From NCBI GenBank assembly GCA_017464645.1, contig JAFTZF010000025.1:1-15449 (forward strand): a stretch of 15,449 nt of DNA, in the 5' to 3' direction. The notes under the pieces are model-generated. The model was not told the DNA's origin. It was given only the letters and a program-made list of their open reading frames with translations, and did not search any database. The translations under genes were made by a program, and so were the position numbers. Of the stretch, positions 7,265 through 14,939 are shown piece by piece (the stretch's first letter is position 1; every line of letters begins with the position of its first letter). The DNA is from Lachnospiraceae bacterium (GTDB lineage Bacteria; Bacillota_A; Clostridia; Lachnospirales; Lachnospiraceae).

Positions 7265-7636
7265 ATGACCCTGGTATTTCGCATTCTTTTGATCGTGGCA
7301 TCCCTGGTGACCACATACTATATCCTGAAACGGATCCGTCAGTCCAAGCTGCAGATCGAATACGCCATCTTCTGGCTGATCTTTGCAGGCATCCTGGTGG
7401 TGTTCAGCCTGTTCCCCCAGCTGATTGCACTGTTTACCAATATGGTGGGCATGGAGCTGCCGGTAAACTTTGTATTCCTGTTCTTCATCTTTGTATTGAT
7501 GCTGAAGCTGTTCTTTACCACTATCGAGCTTTCTGCACTGGAAAACAAGGTGAAGGATCTGACACAGGAGATTGCCCTTATGGAAAAGGAGCGGCAGGAG
7601 GAGAAATCCGTTGTTGAAACGGAAGAAACTAATTAA
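7265..7636 (+). CDS. DUF2304 small membrane protein, GacJ-like partner of the GT2
   Basis: A 123-residue membrane protein with about three hydrophobic segments (roughly 3-20, 32-54 and 66-86) and a charged coiled-coil-like tail (about 90-123, rich in E, K and Q). Arrangement, length and the basic loop KRIRQSKLQIEYAIFW (22-37) match DUF2304. The family often sits directly after GT2 polyprenyl-phosphate transferases. In group A Streptococcus the analogous protein GacJ raises the activity of GacI. Here it follows the GT2 by 1 nt, with AGGGAGGTG (7249-7256) 8 nt before its ATG. The role as GT2 activator or membrane anchor is inferred from family and position. Confidence 0.8.
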   Translation: MTLVFRILLIVASLVTTYYILKRIRQSKLQIEYAIFWLIFAGILVVFSLFPQLIALFTNMVGMELPVNFVFLFFIFVLMLKLFFTTIELSALENKVKDLTQEIALMEKERQEEKSVVETEETN

Positions 7637-7678
7637 AAATAAAAATACCGACGCCAAAGCACGCCGGACAAAAAACAG

Positions 7679-7684
7679 AAGGTG
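7679..7684 (+). promoter_or_regulatory. Ribosome binding site supporting a TTG start
   Basis: AAGGTG sits 7 nt before TTG (7692-7694). The next in-frame ATG (7746) has no ribosome site upstream, so TTG is the better start. Confidence 0.6.
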
Positions 7685-7691
7685 AAAAGAA

Positions 7692-9359
7692 TTGGAAACG
7701 ATTTTTCGGGTAACGAATTATTTATGGACAAAAATCACAAATTGGATGAAAGAGGAGAAAAATCAGGAGAGGTTTATTGTGACCTGCTTTATTATCAGCC
7801 TGATTCCTCTGCTGGTACTGAGCTTTTATAACCACCCGGTCATGGATGACTTTAACTACGGCGTGTTGACCAAACGGGCGCTGGAAGAGAACGAAGGTCT
7901 GGCCAAGATTCCTGCAGTTATCAAGGCGGCTATCGAGCGCGCGGTTTATCTGTGGAATGTATGGCAGGGAACCTTCAGTTTCAGTGTGATCGGAGCCCTT
8001 CGTCCCTCTATTATTTCCGAGAAGCTGACCTTTACCAGTACTTTTATTCTTCTGGGACTGTTTGTGTGGGGCTTTATCTATACGGGAAAAGTGGTGCTGC
8101 ACCGGATCATGGGACTGTCCAAGTCTGTGGCAGTGATGGTGTCCTGCGTGTTGATGACTCTTTGCATCCAGTACGTACCCTATGGTCAGGAGGCCTTTTA
8201 CTGGTGGATCGGAAGTATCGGCTACACCGGTCTGTTTGCAGTGATGATGATGCTGTATGCAAAGCTGTTCTGGTGCAATACACAGGGGCGCATCACCTGG
8301 AAACAAATGATTCTGTTTATCTTCCTGATGGTGCTGCTGGCAGGCGGCATGTTCCCCATCGGACTTCTGACAGCAGTGGTGATGGTACTGCTCCTGCTGG
8401 ACGTACTGGTTCACAAGAAATACAGTAAAACGATTAAAATCCAGTACATTGTTTTAAATGTAATTTATTTTGCAGGCTTCTTCTTTAACCTGCTGGCTCC
8501 GGGAAATGCCCGCCGTCAGAGTTATTTTAACCCGCGGACACCCTTTGAAGCCGTTTACAAATCCTATACCAAATGTCTGGCCTACATGCTGGAAAACACC
8601 AATGTGATCATCATCCTGGTGATGATTGGCTTGTTTGTGTATATGTTCTATCAGTTGAAAAAGACAAAATTTACCTTCCGCGCGCCGCTGATGTTTACCC
8701 TGGTGACCTTCAGTATGGTGGTGGTCATGTGGGTGCCCGGCATTTACGCGGTGCGCTACATTTCCGGCGGACGGTATTACAATATCCTGCACTACGCCAT
8801 GATCCTGTTCTACGGAGCCAATGCCATTTACTATGCAGGATGGCTGCGCCGTCAGTACGAAAAATGCAGCGGGCAGGTTCAGAGCCTGGCTAAGGGCGCG
8901 GCGCCCGTACTGCTTGGAATGCTGGCGATCGGCTGCACCGTGCTTGGATTTATGAAGATCGACATTGTGACAGACCTGGAGGAGATCACTACAGCCACAG
9001 CGCTGAAGTCTCTGGTCTACGGGGAAGCCAAGGTCTACCACCAGGAGATGAAGGCCCGGGAAAAGCTTTACAATGACCCGGATATCACCCATGTGGAGGT
9101 AGAGCCTCTGACCTATCAGCCGGAGCTTCTGTATTTCGGAACCCTGACCACAGACCCCAACGATTCCAGAAACCAGGCCATGTGCAACTTCTACGGTAAA
9201 GAGTACATGGTACTGCTGGGAGACGAAGAAGTTGTGGAAGAAGTCACAGAAGAAGCAGTAGATGAAGAAGTGGTGGAAGAGGAAACTGCAGATGGAGAGG
9301 CATCTGAAGAGAAAGAACCCGAAGAGAACGAGACAACCGGAGAATCAGAAGGAGAATGA
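7692..9359 (+). CDS. DUF6056-type multipass membrane protein, probable GT-C glycosyltransferase
   Basis: A 555-residue protein with roughly ten or more hydrophobic helices between residues 28 and 425. After the first helix comes NHPVMDDFNYG (48-58), an acidic motif in the first outer loop as in GT-C enzymes, followed by WNVWQGT (88-94). The C-terminal part (about 426-510) is a soluble domain, followed by a 45-residue acidic tail (511-555, 24 D/E). The protein would use a lipid-linked sugar made by the upstream GT2 and transfer it on the outer face. This resembles the GacI-GacJ-GacL order, but glycosyltransferase activity of DUF6056 is inferred. The TTG start is chosen because AAGGTG lies 7 nt upstream. 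Its stop lies just before the rmlD start. Confidence 0.75.
   Translation: METIFRVTNYLWTKITNWMKEEKNQERFIVTCFIISLIPLLVLSFYNHPVMDDFNYGVLTKRALEENEGLAKIPAVIKAAIERAVYLWNVWQGTFSFSVIGALRPSIISEKLTFTSTFILLGLFVWGFIYTGKVVLHRIMGLSKSVAVMVSCVLMTLCIQYVPYGQEAFYWWIGSIGYTGLFAVMMMLYAKLFWCNTQGRITWKQMILFIFLMVLLAGGMFPIGLLTAVVMVLLLLDVLVHKKYSKTIKIQYIVLNVIYFAGFFFNLLAPGNARRQSYFNPRTPFEAVYKSYTKCLAYMLENTNVIIILVMIGLFVYMFYQLKKTKFTFRAPLMFTLVTFSMVVVMWVPGIYAVRYISGGRYYNILHYAMILFYGANAIYYAGWLRRQYEKCSGQVQSLAKGAAPVLLGMLAIGCTVLGFMKIDIVTDLEEITTATALKSLVYGEAKVYHQEMKAREKLYNDPDITHVEVEPLTYQPELLYFGTLTTDPNDSRNQAMCNFYGKEYMVLLGDEEVVEEVTEEAVDEEVVEEETADGEASEEKEPEENETTGESEGE
9349..9354 (+). promoter_or_regulatory. Ribosome binding site deciding the rmlD start
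   Basis: AAGGAG lies 7 nt before ATG 9362 but only 1 nt before ATG 9356, so translation should begin at 9362. Confidence 0.75.
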
Positions 9360-9361
9360 CC

Positions 9362-10225
9362 ATGAAAAAGATTATTGTGACAGGTTGTAACGGCCAGCTG
9401 GGCCGGGCCATCAATGAGCAGTACGCAGACAACAGCCAATATGAACTGGTAAATACCGATGTGGCAGAACTGGATATTACCAATGTGGATGCGGTGCTGG
9501 CCCTGTCCAGAGAGGTAAAGCCCTATGCCATCATCAACTGTGCAGCTTACACCAATGTAGACCGCTGTGAAGTGGATGTGGACCTGGCCTATAAGATCAA
9601 TGCCATCGGAGCGCGAAATCTGGCTATCGCAGCTGCAGATGCAGACGCCAAGCTGGTGCATGTGTCCACAGACTACGTGTTCCCGGGCACCTGTCCCAAG
9701 CCTCTGACCGAGTTTGATGAGCCCGGTCCCATTAGTATGTATGGAAAGACCAAATACGCAGGCGAGCAGTTTGTTCGTCAGTTTGCAGATAAATTCTTTA
9801 TGATCCGTACCGCATGGTTGTACGGTGACGGTCACAACTTTGCAAAGACTATGCTGGCCCTATCTGAGAAGATGGATACCATCGGCGTGGTAAAGGACCA
9901 GTTCGGTTCTCCCACCAGCGCGGCAGAGTTGGCAATATGCATCAAATATCTGGTGGAAACTGACAACTACGGCCTGTTCCACGGCACCTGTGAAGGCGAC
10001 ACCAACTGGGCAGAGTTCGCGGCCACAGTCCTTCGCCTGGCGGGCAAGAGCACACAGATTGAGCCCATTACATCTGAAGAATACAAGAGAAGATTCCCGG
10101 CATCCGCTTCCAGACCGGCATATTCCATTCTGGAGAATTATATGTTGAAGCTGACCACCGATTTCTCTTTTGCACACTGGCAGGATGCCATTGAAGTTTA
10201 CATGAAAGACCTGATGGCAAAATAA
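9362..10225 (+). CDS. rmlD: dTDP-4-dehydrorhamnose reductase
   Basis: A 287-residue cytoplasmic short-chain (extended) reductase that performs the last step of dTDP-L-rhamnose synthesis, reducing dTDP-4-dehydro-L-rhamnose with NAD(P)H. Seen: the nucleotide-binding GCNGQLG (8-14), NCAAYTNVDRCE (59-70), VSTDYVFPG (101-109), the catalytic Y127/K131 pair in YGKTK, and RTAWLYGDGHNF (149-160). Length and motifs match RmlD/RfbD fully. I chose ATG 9362 over ATG 9356 on ribosome-site spacing; the protein then begins MKKIIVTG, typical of the family. No rmlA, rmlB or rmlC is in the window, so the other three steps must be encoded elsewhere. It sits between two lipid-carrier glycosylation modules, suggesting that one glycan here carries rhamnose. 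Confidence 0.93.
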   Translation: MKKIIVTGCNGQLGRAINEQYADNSQYELVNTDVAELDITNVDAVLALSREVKPYAIINCAAYTNVDRCEVDVDLAYKINAIGARNLAIAAADADAKLVHVSTDYVFPGTCPKPLTEFDEPGPISMYGKTKYAGEQFVRQFADKFFMIRTAWLYGDGHNFAKTMLALSEKMDTIGVVKDQFGSPTSAAELAICIKYLVETDNYGLFHGTCEGDTNWAEFAATVLRLAGKSTQIEPITSEEYKRRFPASASRPAYSILENYMLKLTTDFSFAHWQDAIEVYMKDLMAK

Positions 10226-10258
10226 GGCCCCAGGATATCATACATTATTAAAAGAATG

Positions 10259-10265
10259 GGAGAAG
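10259..10265 (+). promoter_or_regulatory. Ribosome binding site deciding the GtrB-like start
   Basis: GGAGAAG lies 5 nt before ATG 10271. The in-frame ATG at 10256 has no ribosome site and would place this sequence inside the gene. Confidence 0.65.
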
Positions 10266-10270
10266 ATTCC

Positions 10271-11224
10271 ATGAGCAAAAACGACATTTTGTATCTGGTG
10301 ATTCCTTGCTACAACGAGGAGGAAGTGCTCCATGAGACAGCCAGACAGCTGCTGGAAAAAATGAATTCCCTGTTTGAGCGGGGCATGATTTCCAAAGAGA
10401 GCAAGATCATGTTTGTCAATGACGGTTCCAGGGACGGCACCTGGGAGATCATTGAGGAACTGCACCGGAGCAACCCTATTTATGTGGGAGTGAAACTGTC
10501 CCGGAACAAAGGACATCAAAATGCGCTGCTGGCCGGACTGATGACAGCCAAAGAGCGGGCTGACATGACCATTTCCATGGATGCGGATCTGCAGGATGAC
10601 ATTGGTGTCATCGACCAGATGGTAGAAAAATATCAGGAAGGAAACGATATCGTATACGGTGTGCGCAGTGCCCGTAAGAAGGATACCTTCTTTAAGAGAT
10701 GCACAGCTCAGGGCTTTTACAAAGTCATGAAATTCCTGGGGGTGGATATTGTATACAATCATGCGGACTGCCGGCTGATGAGCAAGCGGGCGCTGGAAGG
10801 GCTCTCTGAGTTTCAGGAGGTCAACCTGTTTCTGCGGGGCATCGTGCCTCTCATCGGCTACAAATCTGCCATTGTGACCTATGAGCGCAATGAGCGGTTT
10901 GCAGGAGAGTCCAAGTATCCGCTGAAGAAGATGCTGGCCTTTGCTACAGATGGGATCACTTCCTTCAGCATTAAGCCCATTCGACTGATCACCATCAGCG
11001 GATTTGTGATTTTCCTGATCAGCCTTTGTATGCTGATCTACTCTATTTGGGTACACTTCTTTGGAGATACGGTTTGGGGCTGGACCAGTACCATCGTATC
11101 CATCTGGGCCATTGGCGGCTTGCAGCTTTTAGCCATCGGAATCGTAGGCGAGTATATCGGCAAGATCTATATGGAGACCAAGGCGAGACCGAAATACATC
11201 ATTGAAGAAATATTGGAAGATTAG
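10271..11224 (+). CDS. GtrB-like GT2 polyprenyl-phosphate glycosyltransferase with two membrane helices (second module)
   Basis: A 317-residue protein of the GtrB/ArnC/CsbB group. The GT2 domain has VIPCYNEEEVL (10-20), MFVNDGSRDGT (47-57), LSRNKGHQNALLAGL (76-90) and MDADLQDD (103-110), the DxD plus QDD signature of undecaprenyl-phosphate sugar transferases. Two C-terminal hydrophobic helices follow (about 240-265 and 275-298), ending with GEYIGKIYMETKARPKYII, the classic juxtamembrane stretch of the group. It should load undecaprenyl phosphate with one sugar at the cytoplasmic face. The next gene, a multipass GT-C protein, is the natural outer-face transferase. Start ATG 10271 is preferred on ribosome-site grounds. 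The sugar is unknown. Confidence 0.9.
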   Translation: MSKNDILYLVIPCYNEEEVLHETARQLLEKMNSLFERGMISKESKIMFVNDGSRDGTWEIIEELHRSNPIYVGVKLSRNKGHQNALLAGLMTAKERADMTISMDADLQDDIGVIDQMVEKYQEGNDIVYGVRSARKKDTFFKRCTAQGFYKVMKFLGVDIVYNHADCRLMSKRALEGLSEFQEVNLFLRGIVPLIGYKSAIVTYERNERFAGESKYPLKKMLAFATDGITSFSIKPIRLITISGFVIFLISLCMLIYSIWVHFFGDTVWGWTSTIVSIWAIGGLQLLAIGIVGEYIGKIYMETKARPKYIIEEILED

Positions 11225-11233
11225 GAGCTCTTT

Positions 11234-12466
11234 ATGAATAAGCTTGTGAAAAAAGAACGGCTGGATTGGATGGACTGGGGATTTATCCTTCTCATGACAG
11301 TTGTAGGACTGGCCATCCGTCTGCAGCTGCGGACTGTTACAACCGTAGACTGGACCATGTATTGGGATCCCTGGCTTGCCACCTTAAAGGAGCAGGGCTT
11401 TGCGGCCCTGGCTACGGATTTTTATGACTATGCGCCGCCCTTCGTATACATTCTCTGGGTCATCAGCCGACTGCCTGTCAATCCCATGACAGCCTTCAAG
11501 GGACTGATGATCGTGGTGGACTTCATCGCAGCCATTGTCATGGGAAAGATCGTCTGGGAAGGAACCGGCAGCAGGGTGAAGAGTATCTGCACCTACGGAC
11601 TGTTCCTGGTAGTTCCCACCATCTGGGCCAACAGTGCACTCTGGGCTCAGTGCGACATTATCTTCATGACCTTTGTCATGCTGTGCATTTACGAATTGTT
11701 CCGGGACAAGCCGGGCCGTGCCATGTTTTTCTATGGCATTGCCTTTGCCTTTAAGCTGCAGTCCCTGTTTATCTTTCCCTTCCTGGTAATTTTGTGGGTG
11801 AATAAAAAGATCAGGCTGCAGCATTTCCTGTGGATCCCCGTCATGTATTTTGTGGGAATTCTCCCGGCCTGGATCGCGGGACGTCCCCTGTCTGAGCTGA
11901 TCGCTATTTATGCAGCTCAGGGCGCTCAGGATGTGTGGTCCCTGTCCATCAAGTGGCCCAATATTTATCAGATCATCGGAAATCAGTTCTTCCTGCTGGA
12001 GTACGCTGAGGCAGGAACCTTCCTGATTCTGGGCATCCTCATGTGCGTCATGTTCTGGATGGCTCAGAGAAAATACAAGGTTACCAAAGAATTCATCATT
12101 CAGCTGGCGCTGTTCTTTGCCATTCTGTGTCCCTACGTCCTGCCTCACATGCATGAGCGGTACGGATGCCTGGCTGACATTCTGGCGATCATTTACGCAA
12201 TCATGAATCGCAAGCGGTTCTTTGTACCTATCGTTCAGATTACCATGTCCTTCAATTCCTACATGGCTTATCTGAGCCACCTGGGAGCAGACGAGCCGCC
12301 CATGTACTATGGCGTGTGGGCCTTTATCGAACTGGGACTGCTGGTGATCATCGGTCTGGACCTGTATCGGTATTTTGCAGATCCGAGGAACCGGGCAGAG
12401 GCCCAACAGGCACCGGTCGCCAAAGAGCAGAAGAATCTTGCGAAGAGGAGAAAACAGTATGGATGA
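11234..12466 (+). CDS. Gpi18-like GT-C multipass glycosyltransferase
   Basis: A 410-residue polytopic protein (about 9-10 helices) resembling the bacterial mannosyltransferase group related to Gpi18. The first outer loop carries DWTMYWDPW (39-47) with acidic D39/D45, the expected GT-C catalytic position, followed by YDYAPP (64-69). Other group landmarks are ANSALWAQCD (132-141), FAFKLQ (171-176), WPNIYQIIG (241-249) and PHMHERY (304-310). All polar motifs are present, so it looks active. The basic cytoplasmic tail (386-410) is rich in K, R and Q. GGAG lies 8 nt before ATG, 9 nt after the previous stop. It probably uses the lipid-linked sugar made by the upstream GtrB-like enzyme. Donor sugar and acceptor are unknown. 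Confidence 0.83.
   Translation: MNKLVKKERLDWMDWGFILLMTVVGLAIRLQLRTVTTVDWTMYWDPWLATLKEQGFAALATDFYDYAPPFVYILWVISRLPVNPMTAFKGLMIVVDFIAAIVMGKIVWEGTGSRVKSICTYGLFLVVPTIWANSALWAQCDIIFMTFVMLCIYELFRDKPGRAMFFYGIAFAFKLQSLFIFPFLVILWVNKKIRLQHFLWIPVMYFVGILPAWIAGRPLSELIAIYAAQGAQDVWSLSIKWPNIYQIIGNQFFLLEYAEAGTFLILGILMCVMFWMAQRKYKVTKEFIIQLALFFAILCPYVLPHMHERYGCLADILAIIYAIMNRKRFFVPIVQITMSFNSYMAYLSHLGADEPPMYYGVWAFIELGLLVIIGLDLYRYFADPRNRAEAQQAPVAKEQKNLAKRRKQYG
12445..12450 (+). promoter_or_regulatory. Ribosome binding site deciding the GT-C paralogue start
   Basis: GAGGAG lies 8 nt before ATG 12459. It sets the start inside the last codons of the preceding gene; the longer in-frame reading from ATG 12375 would overlap that gene by about 90 nt and has no such site. 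Confidence 0.75.
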
Positions 12467-13364
12467 ATTTGTAAGAAATCTGATTTATAAAAAAATCCGC
12501 CTGGGCAAGCTTTCTGTATCGGTGCTGGATATTCTGTTGGCGGTGTGCATTACAGGTGTAGGCCTGTTTTTACGGGAATCTGTAATGGATTATATGCCGG
12601 TTACAGAGATCAAACTGGTAGTTGTGGCCATGGACTTTTTCATGGCGATTCTGGGTGCGGCTTTTATCTGGGGCAGAACCCACAGCCGCAATAAGGCGTT
12701 TCTGACCTATGCAATTATGGTAATCTGGCCGGTGTTTGCAGCCAACAGCGCCCTGTGGGGCAAGAACGGCTCCTTTATCGGCGTGCTGCTGATTCTGGCC
12801 CTGCTTCTGTATGACCGGAATATGAAGGCCATCAGCCTGGTTTCTCTGGCAGCGGGTGTGGCAGTAGCTGTCTTGGGCTTTCAGGCTCCTGCAGCAGATG
12901 ATCTGCTGACCCTGGGCTGGCCCAATATTTTCGAACTGACCGGCAAGTTCATGTTTGTGGAGCTGTACGATAAGGTGTCCCTGCTGTTTATCGCAGGCAT
13001 TCTCCTTTGCATGGGCTACTGCATGAAGAAAAAGAGCCTGAAGATCACAAAGGAGGCCCTTGTGCCGCTCCTTTTGTTCCTGGCTGTTTTCCTGCCGTAC
13101 TTTGCACCTTACATGCCCGTCTGGGCAGGATACGGGGCAGATGTGCTGGCAGTGCTCTTTGCAGTGTTGGTGCCGAAGAAGTTCTATGTGGCTTTCCTGC
13201 ATGTGATCGTGTCCTACAGCGCCTATGCCTATATGTTAAATGGCGAGACTAAGCTGCCCATGGTGCTGTACAGTGTGATCCTGTTTGTACTGCTGGCGGA
13301 TGTGGGCGCTTATGCATATGAGCAGTTAACTGCAGAGAAGAAAGAGGAAATCAATGGTATCTAA
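12459..13364 (+). CDS. Shortened GT-C paralogue of the preceding protein, probable inactive partner
   Basis: A 301-residue multipass protein that aligns with its upstream neighbour: AMDFFMAILGAAFIWGRTHSR (57-77) with VVDFIAAIVMGKIVWEGTGSR, ANSALW (95-100) in both, GWPNIFELTG (153-162) with KWPNIYQIIG, KKKSLKITKEALVPLLLFLA (190-209) with AQRKYKVTKEFIIQLALFFA. The likely active-site residues are gone: the first outer loop with DWTMYWDPW is deleted; AQCD becomes GKNG (101-104); HMHER becomes YMPVW (218-222); and a roughly 40-residue piece, including the FKLQ helix, is lost. The frame is intact, with no stop or frameshift, so it is maintained rather than decaying. It overlaps the neighbour by 8 nt and the next gene by 11 nt, implying coupled translation. 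I infer a tandem duplication giving a non-catalytic subunit. An unrelated enzyme activity cannot be excluded. Confidence 0.8.
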   Translation: MDEFVRNLIYKKIRLGKLSVSVLDILLAVCITGVGLFLRESVMDYMPVTEIKLVVVAMDFFMAILGAAFIWGRTHSRNKAFLTYAIMVIWPVFAANSALWGKNGSFIGVLLILALLLYDRNMKAISLVSLAAGVAVAVLGFQAPAADDLLTLGWPNIFELTGKFMFVELYDKVSLLFIAGILLCMGYCMKKKSLKITKEALVPLLLFLAVFLPYFAPYMPVWAGYGADVLAVLFAVLVPKKFYVAFLHVIVSYSAYAYMLNGETKLPMVLYSVILFVLLADVGAYAYEQLTAEKKEEINGI

Positions 13365-14778
13365 TGTAATGCTGACCCTGTGCTTTCTGGGAGCCGTGCT
13401 GGTGATTTACTACGCGCTGCCTAAGGCATACCGCTGGATCTGCCTGCTGGCAGCCAGCTGTGTGTTCTACGCAAGTGTGGATCCCTGGATGCTGCTGCTC
13501 ATTGGAGGAAGCACCCTGTGGGCCTGGTTTGCAGGTCTTCAGATAGAAGGCGGGAAAGAAGAAAATACCATATCGAAGAAAGCGAGAGGCTGGCTGCTGG
13601 GAGGCAGTCTGCCTCTTATTGGCGTTTTATTTGTCTTTAAATATTTGAACTTTTTCATAGAGTCTGCCATGGCTTTGTTTGGCTTTCTGGGCTTTTCTGG
13701 GGAGCCTCTGACCCTGAAGCTGGTCATGCCGCTGGGTATTTCTTACTATACCTTTAAGCTGCTTTCCTATCTGTTTGATGTGTATCGCGGGAAAATGCAG
13801 ACGGAAAAGCACTTTGGTTTTTTTGCTCTGTATGTATCTTTCTTTCCCCAGATTTTATCCGGCCCCATTGAGCGGGCGGAGGTTCTGCTGCCCCAGTTCC
13901 GGGAGCCGGCCTTTGATAAGCAGCTGTTTGCCCGGGGCATTCAGAGAATCGTGCTGGGGCTCTTTAAGAAGATGGTCATAGCAAACCGGCTTTCGAATTA
14001 TGTAAACCTAATTTTCGCAGATCCGGCGGATTATCCGGCGCTGGCGGCCTGGATGGCAGCATTTTTCTATGCGATTCAGTTGTACTGTGACTTTTCCGGC
14101 TATTCGGACCTGGCCCTGGGTATGTCCGATTGTATGGGGATCCGCTGCCGGGAAAACTTCCGCATGCCTTATTTTTCTACAAGCATCAAGGAATTCTGGA
14201 GCCGCTGGCACATTTCCCTGTCCTCCTGGCTGCGGGATTATGTATATATTCCGCTGGGCGGAAACCGGGTGTCCAAAGCCCGGAAAAACTTGAATTTGTT
14301 ACTTACCTTTTTGGTCAGCGGTCTGTGGCATGGAGATAGCTGGACTTTTGTGGTCTGGGGTGCCATGCACGGAGTCTGGAATATGTTCAGTAAGAAGGCG
14401 GAGCCGAAAAATCTGCTCCACCGAATCTGGAAGACTCTGGTAACCTTTGCGGGCATGACCTTTACCCTGATATTTTTCCGGGCCGATACACTGGCCACCG
14501 GTGTGGGATTTTTAAAACGCATGGTGACAGGTTTTTCTCTGTCTTACACTGAGATAGTGGCAGCCGTTCTCCCCTTCTCCGGAGATAACACCTGCGCAGC
14601 ATTGCTGTTGACCGTGTGCCTGTGCATTTTCCTGCTGTTTCTCTATGAACTGCAGGCAGTGCGAAAGGATTTGGCAGAACCTGCAATCCTTTCAGCCCCA
14701 TGGCTGGCGGTATTTCTGGTGCTGACCCTGCTCCTGGGCGTGTTTGGAAATTCCAGCTTTTTGTATGCAAACTTTTAA
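13354..14778 (+). CDS. MBOAT-family O-acyltransferase (AlgI/DltB/PatA type)
   Basis: A 474-residue multipass membrane protein that moves an acyl group, usually acetyl, across the membrane for transfer to a surface glycan. Seen: MPLGISYYTFKLLSYLFDVY (125-144), PQILSGPIERA (165-175), YCDFSGYSD (244-252), EFWSRWHISLSSWLRDYVYI (280-299) with H286, and SGLWHGDSW (322-330) with H326, the family's catalytic histidine. Length and the final SSFLYANF match AlgI, so it is complete. The gene overlaps the preceding one by 11 nt, so it belongs to the operon and probably modifies the polymer made here. Relatives are commonly followed by an SGNH-type acetyltransferase; none is present before the IS110 end. 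Confidence 0.92.
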   Translation: MVSNVMLTLCFLGAVLVIYYALPKAYRWICLLAASCVFYASVDPWMLLLIGGSTLWAWFAGLQIEGGKEENTISKKARGWLLGGSLPLIGVLFVFKYLNFFIESAMALFGFLGFSGEPLTLKLVMPLGISYYTFKLLSYLFDVYRGKMQTEKHFGFFALYVSFFPQILSGPIERAEVLLPQFREPAFDKQLFARGIQRIVLGLFKKMVIANRLSNYVNLIFADPADYPALAAWMAAFFYAIQLYCDFSGYSDLALGMSDCMGIRCRENFRMPYFSTSIKEFWSRWHISLSSWLRDYVYIPLGGNRVSKARKNLNLLLTFLVSGLWHGDSWTFVVWGAMHGVWNMFSKKAEPKNLLHRIWKTLVTFAGMTFTLIFFRADTLATGVGFLKRMVTGFSLSYTEIVAAVLPFSGDNTCAALLLTVCLCIFLLFLYELQAVRKDLAEPAILSAPWLAVFLVLTLLLGVFGNSSFLYANF

Positions 14779-14939
14779 CAGCAAATATTAACTAAGTCCA
14801 GCGGTGTGATGTCAAGTGAGAAATAAAAAAGAAAACATATAGTTTTTCTTTATTTTATAAAAACGAAAAACACCTACCTAAGCCCTGTCGTGTCTGCTTT
14901 AAAAAGAAGCAGGGCTGATATATCAGCAGAAAGAGATTC
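14779..14939. other. Non-coding segment between the MBOAT stop and the IS110 transposase stop
   Basis: 161 nt with no gene. From left to right it holds a TGTCAA (minus-strand TTGACA) at 14810-14815, an AT-rich imperfect foldback at about 14822-14858 (A-rich then T-rich arms), and a cluster of inverted repeats at 14881-14950. Much or all of it is probably the right (3') end of the IS110 element, whose boundary I place loosely near 14780-14805. IS110 elements lack clear terminal repeats, so the edge cannot be fixed here. Confidence 0.55.
14786..14815 (-). promoter_or_regulatory. Possible outward-facing promoter at the IS110 end
   Basis: On the minus strand TTGACA (complement of 14810-14815) and TTAATA (complement of 14786-14791) are separated by 18 nt. 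It points out of the element and antisense to the MBOAT gene. The -35 match is perfect and the -10 is weak. Outward -35 boxes near IS ends are known, but this one is untested. Confidence 0.35.

Noticed and set aside
7722..8414. Long minus-strand open frame opposite the DUF6056 gene
   Set aside because: Histidine- and glutamine-rich translation is the usual complement of a hydrophobic membrane-protein gene; no ribosome site or family resemblance. The same holds for 8454-9092, 11384-12406 and 12570-13202.
10256..10270. ATG 10256 as start of the GtrB-like gene
   Set aside because: No ribosome site upstream; GGAGAAG (10259-10265) serves ATG 10271.
12375..12458. Longer N-terminus for the GT-C paralogue
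   Set aside because: It would overlap the preceding gene by 92 nt, lacks a ribosome site, and encodes an arginine-rich stretch unlike the neighbour's N-terminus; ATG 12459 has GAGGAG 8 nt upstream.
14822..14858. AT-rich foldback as operon terminator
   Set aside because: Arms are almost only A/T with an offset mismatch, so the stem would be weak, and it probably belongs to the IS110 element.
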